From assembly GCF_004330295.1 (NCBI RefSeq), contig NZ_SJOJ01000004.1, positions 62,001-126,000 on the forward strand: DNA of 64,000 nucleotides, written 5' to 3'. The position numbers were made by a program, and so were the translations under genes. The stretch comes from Rahnella victoriana. Lineage in GTDB: Bacteria > Pseudomonadota > Gammaproteobacteria > Enterobacterales > Enterobacteriaceae. Positions 1 through 10,954 of the stretch are shown piece after piece; position 1 is the stretch's first letter; each line of letters opens with the position of its first letter. The notes beneath the pieces are model-generated. The model was not told where the DNA came from and did not search any database. It saw only the letters and a list, made by a program, of their open reading frames with translations.

Positions 1-382
1 CGCTATATTGATCTGGATAACTATTCTAAAAAATCATGTTAAGCCGCCCCCGCCCACCAACGCGCTAAAAACTAAGGTTTTAACGCCCGGCCGCCCGTCA
101 CCTAACGCAAATTCGCCCAAACCGGCTAAAAAAAGCGCTTGCATCCGCTGGCGATTTGGCGTTATCAGTGAGCGGGAAGCCGCTCACCGTCAGCCTTGCG
201 CGCATCATTTTTCTCATTTTTTATCACACTTTCTTAAACAGGCAGCCCTGAGAAAACCAGTGATTTTATAAATACATACCGTGAATATATTGAGTCATTT
301 ATATATTCTAAATTTATCATTAAGTCGTCTCTCTCACTCGCCTGTATTACCTTCGCCCGTCTTTAACCAGTGCGGGAATAAA
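1..382. other. Non-coding region upstream of the yfaL-type autotransporter
   Basis: No gene is supported here. An 87-codon open frame from position 8 is proline- and lysine-rich, has no ribosome-binding site and resembles no family I know. In E. coli the divergent neighbour on this side is nrdA, so this is probably the nrdA-yfaL intergenic region; that is an inference from synteny. I see no convincing promoter or operator. Confidence 0.5.
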
Positions 383-3300
383 ATGTCGATGGTATTCAAT
401 AAAATTACAGTGTGTTTATTTTTAGCCTTTAATTTACTGCCATTGGCAGACGTTGCGTTTGCAGAAACCCTCCCGGCCTGTTCAGGCACGCAAATCACTG
501 AAAGTTGCAACGCCAGTGCCACAACCCTGACCGATGAGACACTCAATACTTACACCGTCGCCGACGGGGCTGAAATGCAGTTCTCCGGGCTGACGGTCTC
601 TGACGCATCAGGCGGTGCGGTTCATCTGGAAAGTAATACCTCGCTGGCGATCGTCCCCGAAGATTCCACCGGTTACAGCCTGTTTACTGACAATAAAAGC
701 AATGGCAGCGGCGGCGCGATTTATGCCAACGAAGACTCGTCGGTTTATTTAATTAACACCGCTTTTACAGATAATGTCGCCAATGATTACGGCGGCGCCA
801 TTTACATGAACGGGTCGAACGATCGCGGTGTGGGTGACCTCACCATTATCAATGGCGTCTTTTCTGGCAATATTTCCGAAGAAGGTAAGGGCGGGGCGAT
901 TTACTCCCTGAATAATAAAGTTCGCCTGACCCATGTTTTATTTGAGAATAATCAGGCGCAAACCAGCGGAAACGGCAGCAACGGTAATGGCAGCGGCGGC
1001 GCGATCGACGCGACGGACAATACCACTGACTCTCACGGCAACATGATTATCACCAACAGCGAATTTACCGGTAATCAGGCGGAAGGAGAAGGCGGTGCCA
1101 TCTTTACCAGCAGCGCGTCTACGCCTTTCCTCGTCGATATCAATATTGATGAAAATTATGAAGATAACGACGGCGTGGCGTACTACCACGATAACGTCGC
1201 CTACAACTACGGCGATGATGCGGACGCCGCAGCCGGTGGTTTCATGTATCTCGGCGACAGCGAAGCGGACTTTGATATTGCCGCAGATAAAACGCTGATC
1301 ATCGGCAATACCGCCAACGACGGGGCTTATGATTCTATTGCCGGTGAAGGTGTCATATTCAAACGCGGCGAGGGTGAACTGGTGCTGAATGCCGACAACA
1401 GCGGCTTTACCGGCCTTTTCGATATTTTGGAAGGCACGGTGACGCTGGGGCGCGACGATACCCTGATCAATGCGGGTAACACACAATGTCAGACTGAAGC
1501 GGGTGCCTGTCAGGGCATCGTGTTAGGCAGTGACACTGCCGTGAATGATACCGCAATCCTGAATGTCGGCAGCACACAGCAAACCTTCAAAAATACCTTT
1601 ACCGGCTACGGAAACAGCACGCTCAATATTGATGCGGGCGGCAATGTGATCGTTAGCCGCGGCGCGATGGCGGGCACCACGTCAGGTGCAGGCGATCTGA
1701 CCGTCGCGCAGAACGGCAGTTTTACCCTGACCGGCGCGCAGTCCATGGGGCTGGATGGCGACATTGTGGTGGAACAAAATGCGGTTCTCAGCCTGCAGGG
1801 CGATGCAGACGATTTAGCCCTGTTACAGGCGGATCCGCAGTCCATTGTGTTAGAGGGCGGCGTGCTGGATTTATCGGATATGTCGACCTTCAACGGTGAG
1901 ACAAATCAGGTCAGCGACGGCCTGACGATCACCGGGACCGGCGGCACCGTGATCGGTAACGACGATCTGGTGACGCTCGGCGCGGGTAGCGGTTATCACA
2001 TCGGTGACGGCACCTCTGCCGGTGATGGTGTGTATGTCGTGATTGATGCCGGAGCCGGGCGCGTCACGCTGGCGGATAACAACGCTTATCTCGGCACCAC
2101 GCAAATTGCTTCCGGCACCTTGCAGGTCACCGACAATTCTCAGCTGGGCGATGAGGCGTATAACCGTCAGGTGATTTTCACCAATCCGGCGCAGGCCAGT
2201 ACGCTGGATGTTTCCGCACCAGCAGACGGCAGCGGGCAGGTCGATACCACATCAGCACAAACCGGCAAGGCGCGGGACATTGAAATGCGGGCCTCAGGGA
2301 CGATGCAGGTGGACGACGGCGTAACCACGCAATGGGGCGGTTTAATGGCCGACAGTAGCGGCGCGCAGGCGGACGTGAACAGCACGTTCACGAAAACCGG
2401 CAACGGCACGCTGATTCTGGACGCAACAGGCAGCAGCCATTCCGCCGTGCGTGTCGAGCAGGGCACCTTACAGGGCGGGGCGGAAAATATCCTCGCCAGC
2501 GCGTCTTCCCTGTATGTCGGCGACCATGCCACTTTTGAAACCGGGCTGGATCAGCAGGTGCAAAGCCTCGATGTGACCTCCGGCGGGACGGTGGTGATTT
2601 CCGAGGGTACCCAGCTGATGCTGACCCATCAGGACACTTCTGCGGCGCTGGATGCCAGCCTGTTTGCGGATACGGACGGCACGCTGGTCAACGCCACGTC
2701 CGGCATGAGTCTGCAAGGCACGCTGAACACCAATATGTCCCTTGATGCCTTAACCTATCTGGCCGGTGTCACGGTGAATGGCAATCTGGATAACAGCGCA
2801 GGAACCGCCAGCCTGCAAAACGGCACAGCGGGGGATACGCTGACGGTGAACGGTGATTACACCGGCGGCGGCACCGTTGCGCTGGATACTGAACTGAACG
2901 GCGATGCATCGGCCACCGATCAACTGATCCTCAATGGCAACACGTCCGGAGATACCGCGCTGGCGATTGTGCCGGTCGGCGGTATCGGGCAGGCCACGCA
3001 AACCGGCATCAAAGTTGTCGATTTTGTTGCCGACCCGCAAACGAATAATAACGCGGCAGATTTCCATCTGGCGGGCGATCAGCAATATATCAATATGGGG
3101 GCCTACGACTATTCGCTGGTGCAGGATAATCAGGACTGGTATCTGCGTTCGCAGGTGGTGACGCCAGATCCGCAATCTGAGCCGGTGCCCGGTGGTGACG
3201 ATTTTACACCGGTGCTGAATCCGAAAATGGGCGGCTATATGAGTAACCTGCGCATCGCCAATAACGTCTTCAGTATGACGGCGCAGGATCATGCCGGTGC

Positions 3301-4129
3301 CGATCACGATCATCTGAAATTGCGTGTGGATACCGCGCGCGACAGCGCCACCTTTGGCAATCAGATTGACAGCCACAACGACACGTCGGTGGCGCAACTC
3401 AGCGCCAATTTCCTGCAACATTCTGCGGGCAATGGCGAGTTACTGGCGGGTGTGGTGGCGGGCTACAGTCATAACAGCGGCGACAGCACCAGCGTGCTGA
3501 CCGGACGTAAATCCGACAATGACAGTCAGGGTTACGCCGTGGGGCTGACCGGTGCCTGGTATCAGGATGCGCAGGCGCATCAGGGAGCCTATCTCGACAG
3601 CTGGCTGCAATATGCCTGGTTTGATAACGGCGTCAGCGAAGAGGATACGGGTGACGATCATTATCACTCATCCGGGCTTCTGGCCTCACTGGAAGGCGGT
3701 TACCGTTTCACTCTGATGCAGGGAAATCAGTGGAGCTGGACCCTGCAACCACAGGCGCAGGTGATTTATCAGGGCGTGAAACAGAAGGATTTCACCTCGG
3801 CCAGTCAGTCAAAAGTGGCACAGGCGGGTGATGACAATATCCAGACGCGAGTGGGTTTACGCAGCGAATGGGATATTCATCCGGGCAAAACGCTGCATAT
3901 CAAACCTTTCGTCGACGCCAGCTACCGCCATAACAGTGCGCAGACCTCCCTGAATGTCGACGGTGTGAGTTTTAGCGATAACACGGCAAAAGACAGCGCG
4001 GAACTGAGTGCCGGTATCAGCGGCAACCTTGGCGCGAATACCACCGTCTGGGGCAAAATCGGACAGCAAAAAGGGTCGGATGATTTTTCGCAAACCGAAG
4101 GTTCCGTCGGGTTGACTGTCCGCTGGTAA
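383..4129 (+). CDS. yfaL: YfaL/EhaC-type autotransporter adhesin with PMP repeats
   Basis: Type V secreted surface protein of about 1,248 residues, close to the 1,250 of E. coli YfaL. A Sec signal peptide (residues 1-27, ending ADVAFA) is followed at about 75-245 by chlamydial-PMP-type repeats: GGAI motifs (GGAIYA, GGAIYM, GGAIYS, GGAIDA, GGAIF) alternating with FTDN, FSGN, FENN and FTGN. A long repetitive beta-helix-like passenger follows. The last 280 or so residues form an outer-membrane autotransporter barrel ending in the aromatic signature VGLTVRW. The frame is open from a GTG at 281, but I chose the ATG at 383 because it directly precedes the signal peptide, has GGGA five bases upstream and gives the family length. 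It is convergent with ubiG, as yfaL is in E. coli. Expected role: adhesion or aggregation (family knowledge). The ligand cannot be read from the sequence. Confidence 0.88.
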   Translation: MSMVFNKITVCLFLAFNLLPLADVAFAETLPACSGTQITESCNASATTLTDETLNTYTVADGAEMQFSGLTVSDASGGAVHLESNTSLAIVPEDSTGYSLFTDNKSNGSGGAIYANEDSSVYLINTAFTDNVANDYGGAIYMNGSNDRGVGDLTIINGVFSGNISEEGKGGAIYSLNNKVRLTHVLFENNQAQTSGNGSNGNGSGGAIDATDNTTDSHGNMIITNSEFTGNQAEGEGGAIFTSSASTPFLVDINIDENYEDNDGVAYYHDNVAYNYGDDADAAAGGFMYLGDSEADFDIAADKTLIIGNTANDGAYDSIAGEGVIFKRGEGELVLNADNSGFTGLFDILEGTVTLGRDDTLINAGNTQCQTEAGACQGIVLGSDTAVNDTAILNVGSTQQTFKNTFTGYGNSTLNIDAGGNVIVSRGAMAGTTSGAGDLTVAQNGSFTLTGAQSMGLDGDIVVEQNAVLSLQGDADDLALLQADPQSIVLEGGVLDLSDMSTFNGETNQVSDGLTITGTGGTVIGNDDLVTLGAGSGYHIGDGTSAGDGVYVVIDAGAGRVTLADNNAYLGTTQIASGTLQVTDNSQLGDEAYNRQVIFTNPAQASTLDVSAPADGSGQVDTTSAQTGKARDIEMRASGTMQVDDGVTTQWGGLMADSSGAQADVNSTFTKTGNGTLILDATGSSHSAVRVEQGTLQGGAENILASASSLYVGDHATFETGLDQQVQSLDVTSGGTVVISEGTQLMLTHQDTSAALDASLFADTDGTLVNATSGMSLQGTLNTNMSLDALTYLAGVTVNGNLDNSAGTASLQNGTAGDTLTVNGDYTGGGTVALDTELNGDASATDQLILNGNTSGDTALAIVPVGGIGQATQTGIKVVDFVADPQTNNNAADFHLAGDQQYINMGAYDYSLVQDNQDWYLRSQVVTPDPQSEPVPGGDDFTPVLNPKMGGYMSNLRIANNVFSMTAQDHAGADHDHLKLRVDTARDSATFGNQIDSHNDTSVAQLSANFLQHSAGNGELLAGVVAGYSHNSGDSTSVLTGRKSDNDSQGYAVGLTGAWYQDAQAHQGAYLDSWLQYAWFDNGVSEEDTGDDHYHSSGLLASLEGGYRFTLMQGNQWSWTLQPQAQVIYQGVKQKDFTSASQSKVAQAGDDNIQTRVGLRSEWDIHPGKTLHIKPFVDASYRHNSAQTSLNVDGVSFSDNTAKDSAELSAGISGNLGANTTVWGKIGQQKGSDDFSQTEGSVGLTVRW

Positions 4130-4150
4130 AACGGCCGGAAAGAAAGCATA

Positions 4151-4186
4151 AAAAAAGGGTGACAGACGGATCTGTCACCCTTTTTT
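4151..4186. terminator. Bidirectional Rho-independent terminator (yfaL / ubiG)
   Basis: A perfect 10-bp stem (GGGTGACAGA, positions 4157-4166, with its complement at 4171-4180), a 4-nt loop, and flanking A6 and T6 runs. It lies between two convergent genes and can serve both. Confidence 0.9.
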
Positions 4187-4198
4187 GCTGGCCGTGTT

Positions 4199-4921
4199 TT
4201 ACAGGGCCTGCGTGTGGATCATGTAATTCACATCCACGTTTGGCCCGAGCTTAAAGTGATCCGTCAGCGGGTTGTAATGCAGCCCCATAATATGACGTTC
4301 AAACAGCGCGGTGCGGTCAATCATGCTCAGCAATTCAGACGGCTTGATGAATTTTTTGATGTCGTGCGTGCCTTTCGGCACCATCTTCAGCACGTATTCT
4401 GCGCCGAAAATCGCCATCAGCCAGGCTTTGTTATTGCGATTGATGGTGGAGAAAAACACGTGACCGCCCGGTTTCACCAGACGCGCACAGGCGGCAACCA
4501 CCGAAGCCGGATCCGGCACATGTTCCAGCATTTCCATGCAGGTCACCACGTCGTATTGCTGCGGATGCGCTTCGGCATGTGTCTCCACGGTTTCCTGCAC
4601 GTAATCGACTTTCACTCCGCTTTCCAGCGCATGTAACCGCGCCACCTGCAACGGCTCGCCACCCATGTCCAGCCCGGTGACTTTCGCGCCCGCCACCGCC
4701 ATGCTCTCACTCAAAATGCCGCCACCGCACCCGACATCCAGCACGTTCTTGCCGAACAGGCCATCGGCGCGTTCGAGAATGTAGTTCAGACGCAGCGGAT
4801 TGATACGGTGCAGCGGTTTGAATTCGCCTTCCAGATCCCACCAGCGCGAGGCGACGGCCTCAAACTTGGCGATTTCTTCGTGGTCGATGTTTTGTGTTGC
4901 TGAGGACGGTGTGGTTGCCAT
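4199..4921 (-). CDS. ubiG: Ubiquinone biosynthesis O-methyltransferase UbiG
   Basis: SAM-dependent methyltransferase that performs both O-methylation steps of ubiquinone synthesis (2-polyprenyl-6-hydroxyphenol and 3-demethylubiquinol). At 240 residues it has exactly the E. coli length. Visible signatures are the N-terminal family block [18 protein letters not shown] motif [12 protein letters not shown] around residue 60, and the downstream methyltransferase motif [13 protein letters not shown]. The start is the first ATG; AAGGAG lies about 12 bases upstream. It is divergent from gyrA and convergent with the autotransporter, the same arrangement as in E. coli. The protein is expected to be cytoplasmic and peripherally associated with the membrane Ubi complex (family knowledge). 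Nothing in the sequence is unusual. Confidence 0.97.
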   Translation of the reverse strand: MATTPSSATQNIDHEEIAKFEAVASRWWDLEGEFKPLHRINPLRLNYILERADGLFGKNVLDVGCGGGILSESMAVAGAKVTGLDMGGEPLQVARLHALESGVKVDYVQETVETHAEAHPQQYDVVTCMEMLEHVPDPASVVAACARLVKPGGHVFFSTINRNNKAWLMAIFGAEYVLKMVPKGTHDIKKFIKPSELLSMIDRTALFERHIMGLHYNPLTDHFKLGPNVDVNYMIHTQAL

Positions 4922-5080
4922 GAGCGTGATGAACTCCTTATAACTTGATTAGCGGATTATACATATTCCATCTGCTTTGGCGCAGTTTTGTGGTTCTGGT
5001 TAATGTTTATACGAAATGCAGCCGTTTGCGCAAAGGTTTGAAACGCGTTGGATAATAGTACGCAAAAGGGGGCGGTTGTT

Positions 5081-5109
5081 TTCCACGTTTGGCTGGTTTG
5101 TGGTATAGT
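5081..5109 (+). promoter_or_regulatory. Candidate gyrA promoter
   Basis: A good -10 hexamer TATAGT is at 5104-5109, about 70 bases before the gyrA ATG. The -35 element at the right distance (5081-5086, TTCCAC) is weak. E. coli gyrA is controlled by supercoiling, so a poor -35 would not be surprising, but the assignment rests on the -10 alone. Confidence 0.4.
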
Positions 5110-5180
5110 TTTACACCTTTGCGCTATATATGCCTACGTGGGCAGCGGCCATGAATAATCAGTAGAGGGATAGCAGCTCC

Positions 5181-7832
5181 ATGAGCGACCTTGCCAGAGA
5201 AATCACACCGATTAACATCGAAGAAGAGCTGAAAAACTCTTATTTGGATTATGCGATGTCCGTTATTGTCGGACGTGCGTTACCAGATGTGCGCGATGGT
5301 TTGAAACCGGTGCACCGCCGCGTACTTTTCGCAATGAATGTCCTCGGTAACGACTGGAATAAAGCCTACAAAAAATCGGCCCGTGTGGTCGGTGACGTTA
5401 TCGGTAAATATCACCCGCACGGTGATACCGCGGTGTATGACACCATTGTTCGTATGGCTCAGCCTTTTTCACTTCGCTATATGCTGGTGGACGGCCAGGG
5501 TAACTTCGGTTCGGTGGATGGCGACTCCGCCGCCGCCATGCGTTACACCGAAATCCGCATGTCAAAAATTGCTCACGAATTGCTGGCAGACTTAGAAAAA
5601 GAAACTGTCGACTTCGTGCCAAACTATGACGGCACCGAACAAATTCCTTCTGTGATGCCAACCCGTATTCCTAACCTGCTGGTCAACGGCTCGTCAGGTA
5701 TCGCCGTCGGTATGGCAACCAACATTCCGCCGCATAACCTCACCGAGGTGATCAACGGCTGTCTGGCATACATTGAAGATGAAAACATCAGCATTGAAGG
5801 GCTGATGGAACACATCCCGGGGCCGGACTTCCCGACGGCGGCGATCATCAACGGTCGTCGCGGCATCGAAGAAGCTTACCGTACCGGTCGTGGCAAGATT
5901 TACATCCGCGCCCGCGCGGAAGTGGAAGCCGATGCGAAAACCGGTCGCGAAACCATCATTGTTCACGAGATCCCGTATCAGGTGAACAAAGCCCGTCTGA
6001 TCGAAAAGATCGCCGAGCTGGTGAAAGAAAAACGTGTTGAAGGGATCAGTGCCCTGCGCGATGAGTCTGACAAAGACGGCATGCGTATTGTCATTGAGAT
6101 CAAACGCGATGCGGTCGGCGAAGTGGTGCTGAACAACCTGTATTCCCTGACCCAGTTGCAGACCTCTTTTGGTATCAACATGGTGGCACTGCATCAGGGT
6201 CAGCCGAAAATTCTCGGCCTGAAAGAAATCCTGTCTGCCTTCGTCCGCCACCGCCGTGAAGTGGTGACACGCCGTACCATTTTCGAACTGCGTAAAGCCC
6301 GCGACCGTGCTCATATCCTCGAAGCACTGGCCATCGCGCTGGCAAACATCGACCCGATCATTGAACTGATCCGTGCTGCACCGACGCCGGCTGAAGCGAA
6401 AGCGGGCCTGGTGGCGCGTTCATGGGATCTGGGCAACGTTGCCGCGATGCTGGCAAGTGCCGGTGACGATGCAGCCCGTCCTGAATGGCTGGAGCCGCAG
6501 TTTGGTATTCACGACGGGAAATACTTCCTGACTGAACAACAGGCGCAGGCCATTCTGGATCTGCGTCTGCAGAAACTGACCGGCCTTGAGCATGAAAAAC
6601 TGCTGGATGAATACAAAGAGCTGCTGGTACAAATCGCCGAGCTGCTGTTCATCCTGTCCAACCCTGAACGTCTGATGGAAGTCATTCGTGAAGAACTGGA
6701 AGCGATCCGCGATCAGTATAACGATCCGCGTCGTACCGAAATTACGGCCAATACGTCTGACATCAACATCGAAGACCTGATCAATCAGGAAGACGTTGTG
6801 GTGACCTTGTCGCATCAGGGCTACGTGAAATACCAGCCTCTGACCGATTACGAAGCGCAGCGTCGCGGCGGTAAAGGTAAGTCAGCAGCACGCATCAAAG
6901 AAGAAGACTTTATCGATCGTCTGCTGGTGGCCAACACCCACGACACCATTCTGATGTTCTCAAGTCGCGGACGTCTGTACTGGATGAAAGTCTATCAGTT
7001 GCCGGAAGCCAGCCGCGGTGCCCGTGGCCGTCCTATCGTCAACCTGTTGCCGCTTGAGCCGAACGAACGTATTACCGCCATTCTGCCAGTACGCGAGTAC
7101 GAAGAAGGCCGTCATGTGTTCATGGCGACCGCCAGCGGTACCGTGAAGAAAACCGCCCTGACTGATTTCAGCCGTCCACGCAGCGCTGGCATCATCGCCA
7201 TCAACCTTAACGAGGGTGATGAGCTGATTGGTGTTGACCTGACTGACGGTAAAGACGAAGTCATGCTGTTCTCTGCGGCCGGTAAAGTGGTGCGCTTCTC
7301 TGAAGAAGCGGTCCGCTCGATGGGCCGTACGGCGACCGGTGTACGCGGTATCCGTCTGGGCGAAGGCGACAGCGTTGTGTCGTTGATCATCCCACGCGGC
7401 GACGGGTGTATTCTGACTGTGACGCAGAACGGTTTCGGTAAACGTACTGAATCGACCGAATACCCAACCAAATCCCGTGCAACGCAGGGCGTTATCTCGA
7501 TCAAAGTGAGCGAGCGTAACGGACCGGTTATTGGCGCGATCCAGGTGGATGAAGCCGATCAGATCATGATGATCACCGATGCCGGCACCCTGGTGCGTAC
7601 CCGCGTTTCCGAAGTGAGTACTGTTGGCCGTAACACCCAGGGTGTGACGCTGATCCGTACCGCAGACGACGAAAACGTGGTGGGTCTGCAACGTGTTGCA
7701 GAACCGGTAGAAGACGAAGAACTGGATGGCGTAGCCACCGAAGCGGGCGAACTGGAAGCAGCACAAGCGGCTGACCAGCCAGACGACGCAGAAAGTGAAG
7801 ACGATCAGCCAGCAGATGACGAAGAAGAATAA
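5181..7832 (+). CDS. gyrA: DNA gyrase subunit A
   Basis: Type IIA topoisomerase subunit of 883 residues (E. coli 875). It carries the cleavage-religation active site and, with GyrB, introduces negative supercoils. Catalytic Tyr122 lies in MRYTEIRM. The quinolone-resistance-determining region reads [10 protein letters not shown], so position 83 is Thr where E. coli has Ser, while Asp87 is retained. The C-terminal DNA-wrapping domain contains the GyrA box QRRGGKG, and the protein ends in a very acidic tail. The start at ATG 5181 gives the conserved N-terminus [18 protein letters not shown]. The gene is followed by a strong terminator and then by rcsC on the same strand. Thr83 is, as I recall, the natural residue in some enterobacteria, so it does not by itself indicate acquired resistance. 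Confidence 0.99.
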   Translation: MSDLAREITPINIEEELKNSYLDYAMSVIVGRALPDVRDGLKPVHRRVLFAMNVLGNDWNKAYKKSARVVGDVIGKYHPHGDTAVYDTIVRMAQPFSLRYMLVDGQGNFGSVDGDSAAAMRYTEIRMSKIAHELLADLEKETVDFVPNYDGTEQIPSVMPTRIPNLLVNGSSGIAVGMATNIPPHNLTEVINGCLAYIEDENISIEGLMEHIPGPDFPTAAIINGRRGIEEAYRTGRGKIYIRARAEVEADAKTGRETIIVHEIPYQVNKARLIEKIAELVKEKRVEGISALRDESDKDGMRIVIEIKRDAVGEVVLNNLYSLTQLQTSFGINMVALHQGQPKILGLKEILSAFVRHRREVVTRRTIFELRKARDRAHILEALAIALANIDPIIELIRAAPTPAEAKAGLVARSWDLGNVAAMLASAGDDAARPEWLEPQFGIHDGKYFLTEQQAQAILDLRLQKLTGLEHEKLLDEYKELLVQIAELLFILSNPERLMEVIREELEAIRDQYNDPRRTEITANTSDINIEDLINQEDVVVTLSHQGYVKYQPLTDYEAQRRGGKGKSAARIKEEDFIDRLLVANTHDTILMFSSRGRLYWMKVYQLPEASRGARGRPIVNLLPLEPNERITAILPVREYEEGRHVFMATASGTVKKTALTDFSRPRSAGIIAINLNEGDELIGVDLTDGKDEVMLFSAAGKVVRFSEEAVRSMGRTATGVRGIRLGEGDSVVSLIIPRGDGCILTVTQNGFGKRTESTEYPTKSRATQGVISIKVSERNGPVIGAIQVDEADQIMMITDAGTLVRTRVSEVSTVGRNTQGVTLIRTADDENVVGLQRVAEPVEDEELDGVATEAGELEAAQAADQPDDAESEDDQPADDEEE

Positions 7833-7851
7833 GTCTTCTTAGTCAGATAAC

Positions 7852-7883
7852 AAAAGGGCATAACATTTGTTATGCCCTTTTTT
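7852..7883 (+). terminator. gyrA Rho-independent terminator
   Basis: A 14-bp near-perfect stem built on AAAAGGGCATAACA (7852-7865) and its complement (7868-7881), ending in a T run. It sits 20 bases after the gyrA stop codon. Confidence 0.92.
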
Positions 7884-7959
7884 ATAGAAACCGCAACAAT
7901 AGTGTATTCTGAATTCAAATTTATCCCGCTCTCAGAGCCGTAACATCAATGGTTAACCC

Positions 7960-10821
7960 TTGAAATATCTTGCTTCGTTTCGCACCACGCTGAGGATCTC
8001 CCGTTATCTTTTCCGGGTGCTGGCGCTTATGTTGTGGACACTGGGGGTGCTGCTGACCACCTTTTATGTGCTGAGTATTTTCCATAACAAAGAATCCGAG
8101 ATCCGTGATGAGGACAACCTCAATTACGATCTGGCGCAGAGTTACGTCAAAAACTCGAATGACGTCATGCACAGCATTAAGTTTATGGCAGAGAAACGGC
8201 TCAGCGACTCGATGAACGGGCTGGATATCATCAATGGCATGATCAGCACCAAAAATACCACGCCGACGTATCTCTCCCTGTTCCCTGAATCTGATTGTTC
8301 CCAGATCAACGACAGCTACCGTAATTCGCTGTCTTCACTGGGTAACATGATCCACTACTGGAAAGACAATTTTTCCGATGCCTATGATCTCAACCGCGTG
8401 TTTTATATCAGCGGTGAGAATTTGTGTCTGGTCGATTTCGGTATCAGCAGTGAACCGCTTGAGCGTGAGAGTCAGGATCAACTGAAATCGCTGCACGAAA
8501 AAATCCTGCAATACCGCAACGGCAAGAGTCAGGATAAAGAAAACAGCCTGTACTGGGTGTCACAGTCCGACAATAAAGACTCCGGTTATTTGTACGTGCT
8601 GACGCCGATTTATGTTGGCAACAAGCTGGAAGCGCTGATGGGCATTCAGCAAAACCTGCGTATGGAAGATCTGATCAACCCGAACGCCCAGCACACTTCC
8701 GTCACGCTGCTGGACGCCGATGATCAACCCTTGCTGCGGATTTCTGAAAATGAACACACCAATCCCGCGCCGGGAGTGTATCCGCAGGAAAGCGCGTATT
8801 TCGGATACGTGAATGGCTACAAAGATCTTATTTATAAAAAGCCGCTGACGCCATCGTCCCTCAGCGTGGTGTATTCCATGCCGTTTAATACGGTGATTGA
8901 GCGGTTTAAAATCCTGATATTTAACGCCGTCTTACTGAATATTTTCTCCGGCCTGCTGCTGTTTATTCTGGCCTGGGTATTTGAGCGCAAAATGTTTTTA
9001 CCGGCGGAGGAGAACGCTTTCCGGCTGGAAGAGCACGAGCAGTTCAATCATAAAATCGTGGCCTCAGCCCCGGTCGGGATATCCATTTTGCGTATCAGCG
9101 ATGGCGTAAACATCCTGAGTAACGAGCTGGCGCACAACTATATCAGCATGCTGACGCAGGAAGACCGGCAGCGCATTACGCGGATCATCTGCGATCAGCA
9201 GACGAATTTCGTCGATGTTATCACCAAGAACAATAACAACATCCAGCTGAGCTTCGTGCATTCGCGTTACAGAAACGAAGACGTGGCGATTTGCGTACTG
9301 ATCGACGTCAGCGCGCGGGTGAAAATGGAAGAATCCCTGCAGGAAATGGCGAACGCCGCCGAGCAGGCCAGCCAGTCGAAATCTATGTTCCTGGCGACGG
9401 TCAGCCACGAATTACGTACGCCGCTGTACGGTATCATCGGTAACCTGGATTTACTGCAAACTCAGGGACTGCCGCAGGGGGTTGACCGTCTGGTGACGGC
9501 GATGAACAACTCCTCGGCGCTGTTACTGAAAATCATCAGCGACATTCTCGACTTCTCCAAAATCGAATCCGAGCAGCTGAAAATCGAGCCGCAGGACTTC
9601 TCCTGTCGCGAAGTGATCACCCACATTGCCGGTAACTATCTGCCGCTGGTGGTGAAAAAACGCCTCGGGCTGTACTGCTTTATCGAGCATAACGTGCCGT
9701 TATCGTTCAATGGCGATCCGGTGCGTTTACAGCAGGTCATTTCGAACATTCTCAATAACGCGATCAAATTCACCGATACCGGCTGTATCGTGCTGAACGT
9801 CAGAACCTGCGGCAACTACCTCGAATTCCAGGTACGCGACACCGGCGTCGGCATTCCCGAGCGGGAAATCACCCGCCTGTTTGATCCGTTCTTCCAGGTC
9901 GGAACCGGCGTGCAACGTCATTTCCAGGGCACCGGTCTTGGTCTGGCGATTTGTGAAAAACTGATCAACCTGATGGACGGTGATATCGACGTTGAATCCG
10001 AGCCGGGGCTGGGCAGTTCGTTTACGGTGCGAATTCCGCTCTATAACGCCACGTTCCCGTCGGGCGAGCCGCTGGATGACTGGCAGGATAAAACGGTCTG
10101 GCTGGATGTGCGTAATGCGTATCTGGAAAGCTACCTGATGCAGCTGATGCGCTACAACGGTGCGAATGTTCAGCGCTGCGAACCGGGGCTGCAAAGTCAG
10201 CGTGAAGACGTGTTAATCACCGATACTCCGTTCATCCATAATGGAGAGCTGGCGGCGCAAATCGAGTTTTCTATCGATCATATCGGTCCGCCGGTGGAAA
10301 CCCGGCCGGGCTATTGGGTTCACAGCACCTCGACACCGCTGGAGATCACGGCGCTGCTCAACCGGATTTACCATCTTGAGGCAACGGCGGAAGAGGGCGG
10401 TTTACCGGCACCTGAAGCCGCAGTGACGCAGGACTTCAGCGACATCACCCTGCTGGTGGTCGACGACCATCCGATCAACCGCCGACTGCTGGCAGATCAG
10501 CTGGGCACAATGGGCTATATCGTCGTCACCGCCAATGACGGGATGGATGCGCTGGATGCCATGCGCGCTCATGAAATTGATATCGTGCTCAGCGACGTCA
10601 ACATGCCGCGACTCGACGGCTATGGCCTGACGCAAAAACTGCGTGAGCTGGGCCATACGCTGCCGGTGATTGGGGTAACGGCCAACGCGCTGGCGGAACA
10701 GCGTCAGCGTTGTCTGGAAGCGGGTATGGATAACTGCCTGTCGAAGCCGGTCACGCTCGATACCCTGCGCAGTACCCTCAGCTACTACAGCGCGCTGGTG
10801 CGCAAAAAACGACAGTCCTGA
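7960..10821 (+). CDS. rcsC: Hybrid sensor histidine kinase RcsC
   Basis: Inner-membrane hybrid kinase of the Rcs phosphorelay that passes phosphate to RcsD and on to RcsB. It has 953 residues (E. coli 949). Order: cytoplasmic start MKYLASFRTTL, membrane segment about 20-41, periplasmic domain, second membrane segment about 317-338, then the kinase core with H-box His483 (FLATVSHELRTPL), N-box NILNNAIKF and G-boxes DTGVGIP and GTGLGLAI. After the RcsC-type alpha-beta-loop region comes a receiver domain with phospho-acceptor Asp879 (LSDVNMPRLDG). The start is a TTG at 7960, chosen because it yields the conserved N-terminus. A 4-codon ATG frame at 7949-7963 overlaps it. The gene converges on rcsDB, as in E. 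coli, but here it directly follows gyrA. Confidence 0.96.
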   Translation: MKYLASFRTTLRISRYLFRVLALMLWTLGVLLTTFYVLSIFHNKESEIRDEDNLNYDLAQSYVKNSNDVMHSIKFMAEKRLSDSMNGLDIINGMISTKNTTPTYLSLFPESDCSQINDSYRNSLSSLGNMIHYWKDNFSDAYDLNRVFYISGENLCLVDFGISSEPLERESQDQLKSLHEKILQYRNGKSQDKENSLYWVSQSDNKDSGYLYVLTPIYVGNKLEALMGIQQNLRMEDLINPNAQHTSVTLLDADDQPLLRISENEHTNPAPGVYPQESAYFGYVNGYKDLIYKKPLTPSSLSVVYSMPFNTVIERFKILIFNAVLLNIFSGLLLFILAWVFERKMFLPAEENAFRLEEHEQFNHKIVASAPVGISILRISDGVNILSNELAHNYISMLTQEDRQRITRIICDQQTNFVDVITKNNNNIQLSFVHSRYRNEDVAICVLIDVSARVKMEESLQEMANAAEQASQSKSMFLATVSHELRTPLYGIIGNLDLLQTQGLPQGVDRLVTAMNNSSALLLKIISDILDFSKIESEQLKIEPQDFSCREVITHIAGNYLPLVVKKRLGLYCFIEHNVPLSFNGDPVRLQQVISNILNNAIKFTDTGCIVLNVRTCGNYLEFQVRDTGVGIPEREITRLFDPFFQVGTGVQRHFQGTGLGLAICEKLINLMDGDIDVESEPGLGSSFTVRIPLYNATFPSGEPLDDWQDKTVWLDVRNAYLESYLMQLMRYNGANVQRCEPGLQSQREDVLITDTPFIHNGELAAQIEFSIDHIGPPVETRPGYWVHSTSTPLEITALLNRIYHLEATAEEGGLPAPEAAVTQDFSDITLLVVDDHPINRRLLADQLGTMGYIVVTANDGMDALDAMRAHEIDIVLSDVNMPRLDGYGLTQKLRELGHTLPVIGVTANALAEQRQRCLEAGMDNCLSKPVTLDTLRSTLSYYSALVRKKRQS

Positions 10822-10839
10822 CGGACGACGTCGGAAAAT

Positions 10840-10867
10840 ACAAAAGGCACCGTGAGGTGCCTTTTGT
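10840..10867 (+). terminator. rcsC terminator
   Basis: A 12-bp perfect stem (ACAAAAGGCACC with its complement) around a GTGA loop, starting 18 bases after the rcsC stop. The T tract is inside the 3' arm. Confidence 0.8.
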
Positions 10868-10954
10868 ACGTCTGTGAGCCGTCCTGAATAAGGGATAACG
10901 GAACAGATATCTCACATAAGTCGTGCGAAAAGGTGAGACTGCCTTGAAACCCTG

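Noticed and set aside
8-271. An 87-codon frame at the left edge
   Set aside because: No ribosome-binding site, low-complexity Pro/Lys composition and no recognisable domain.
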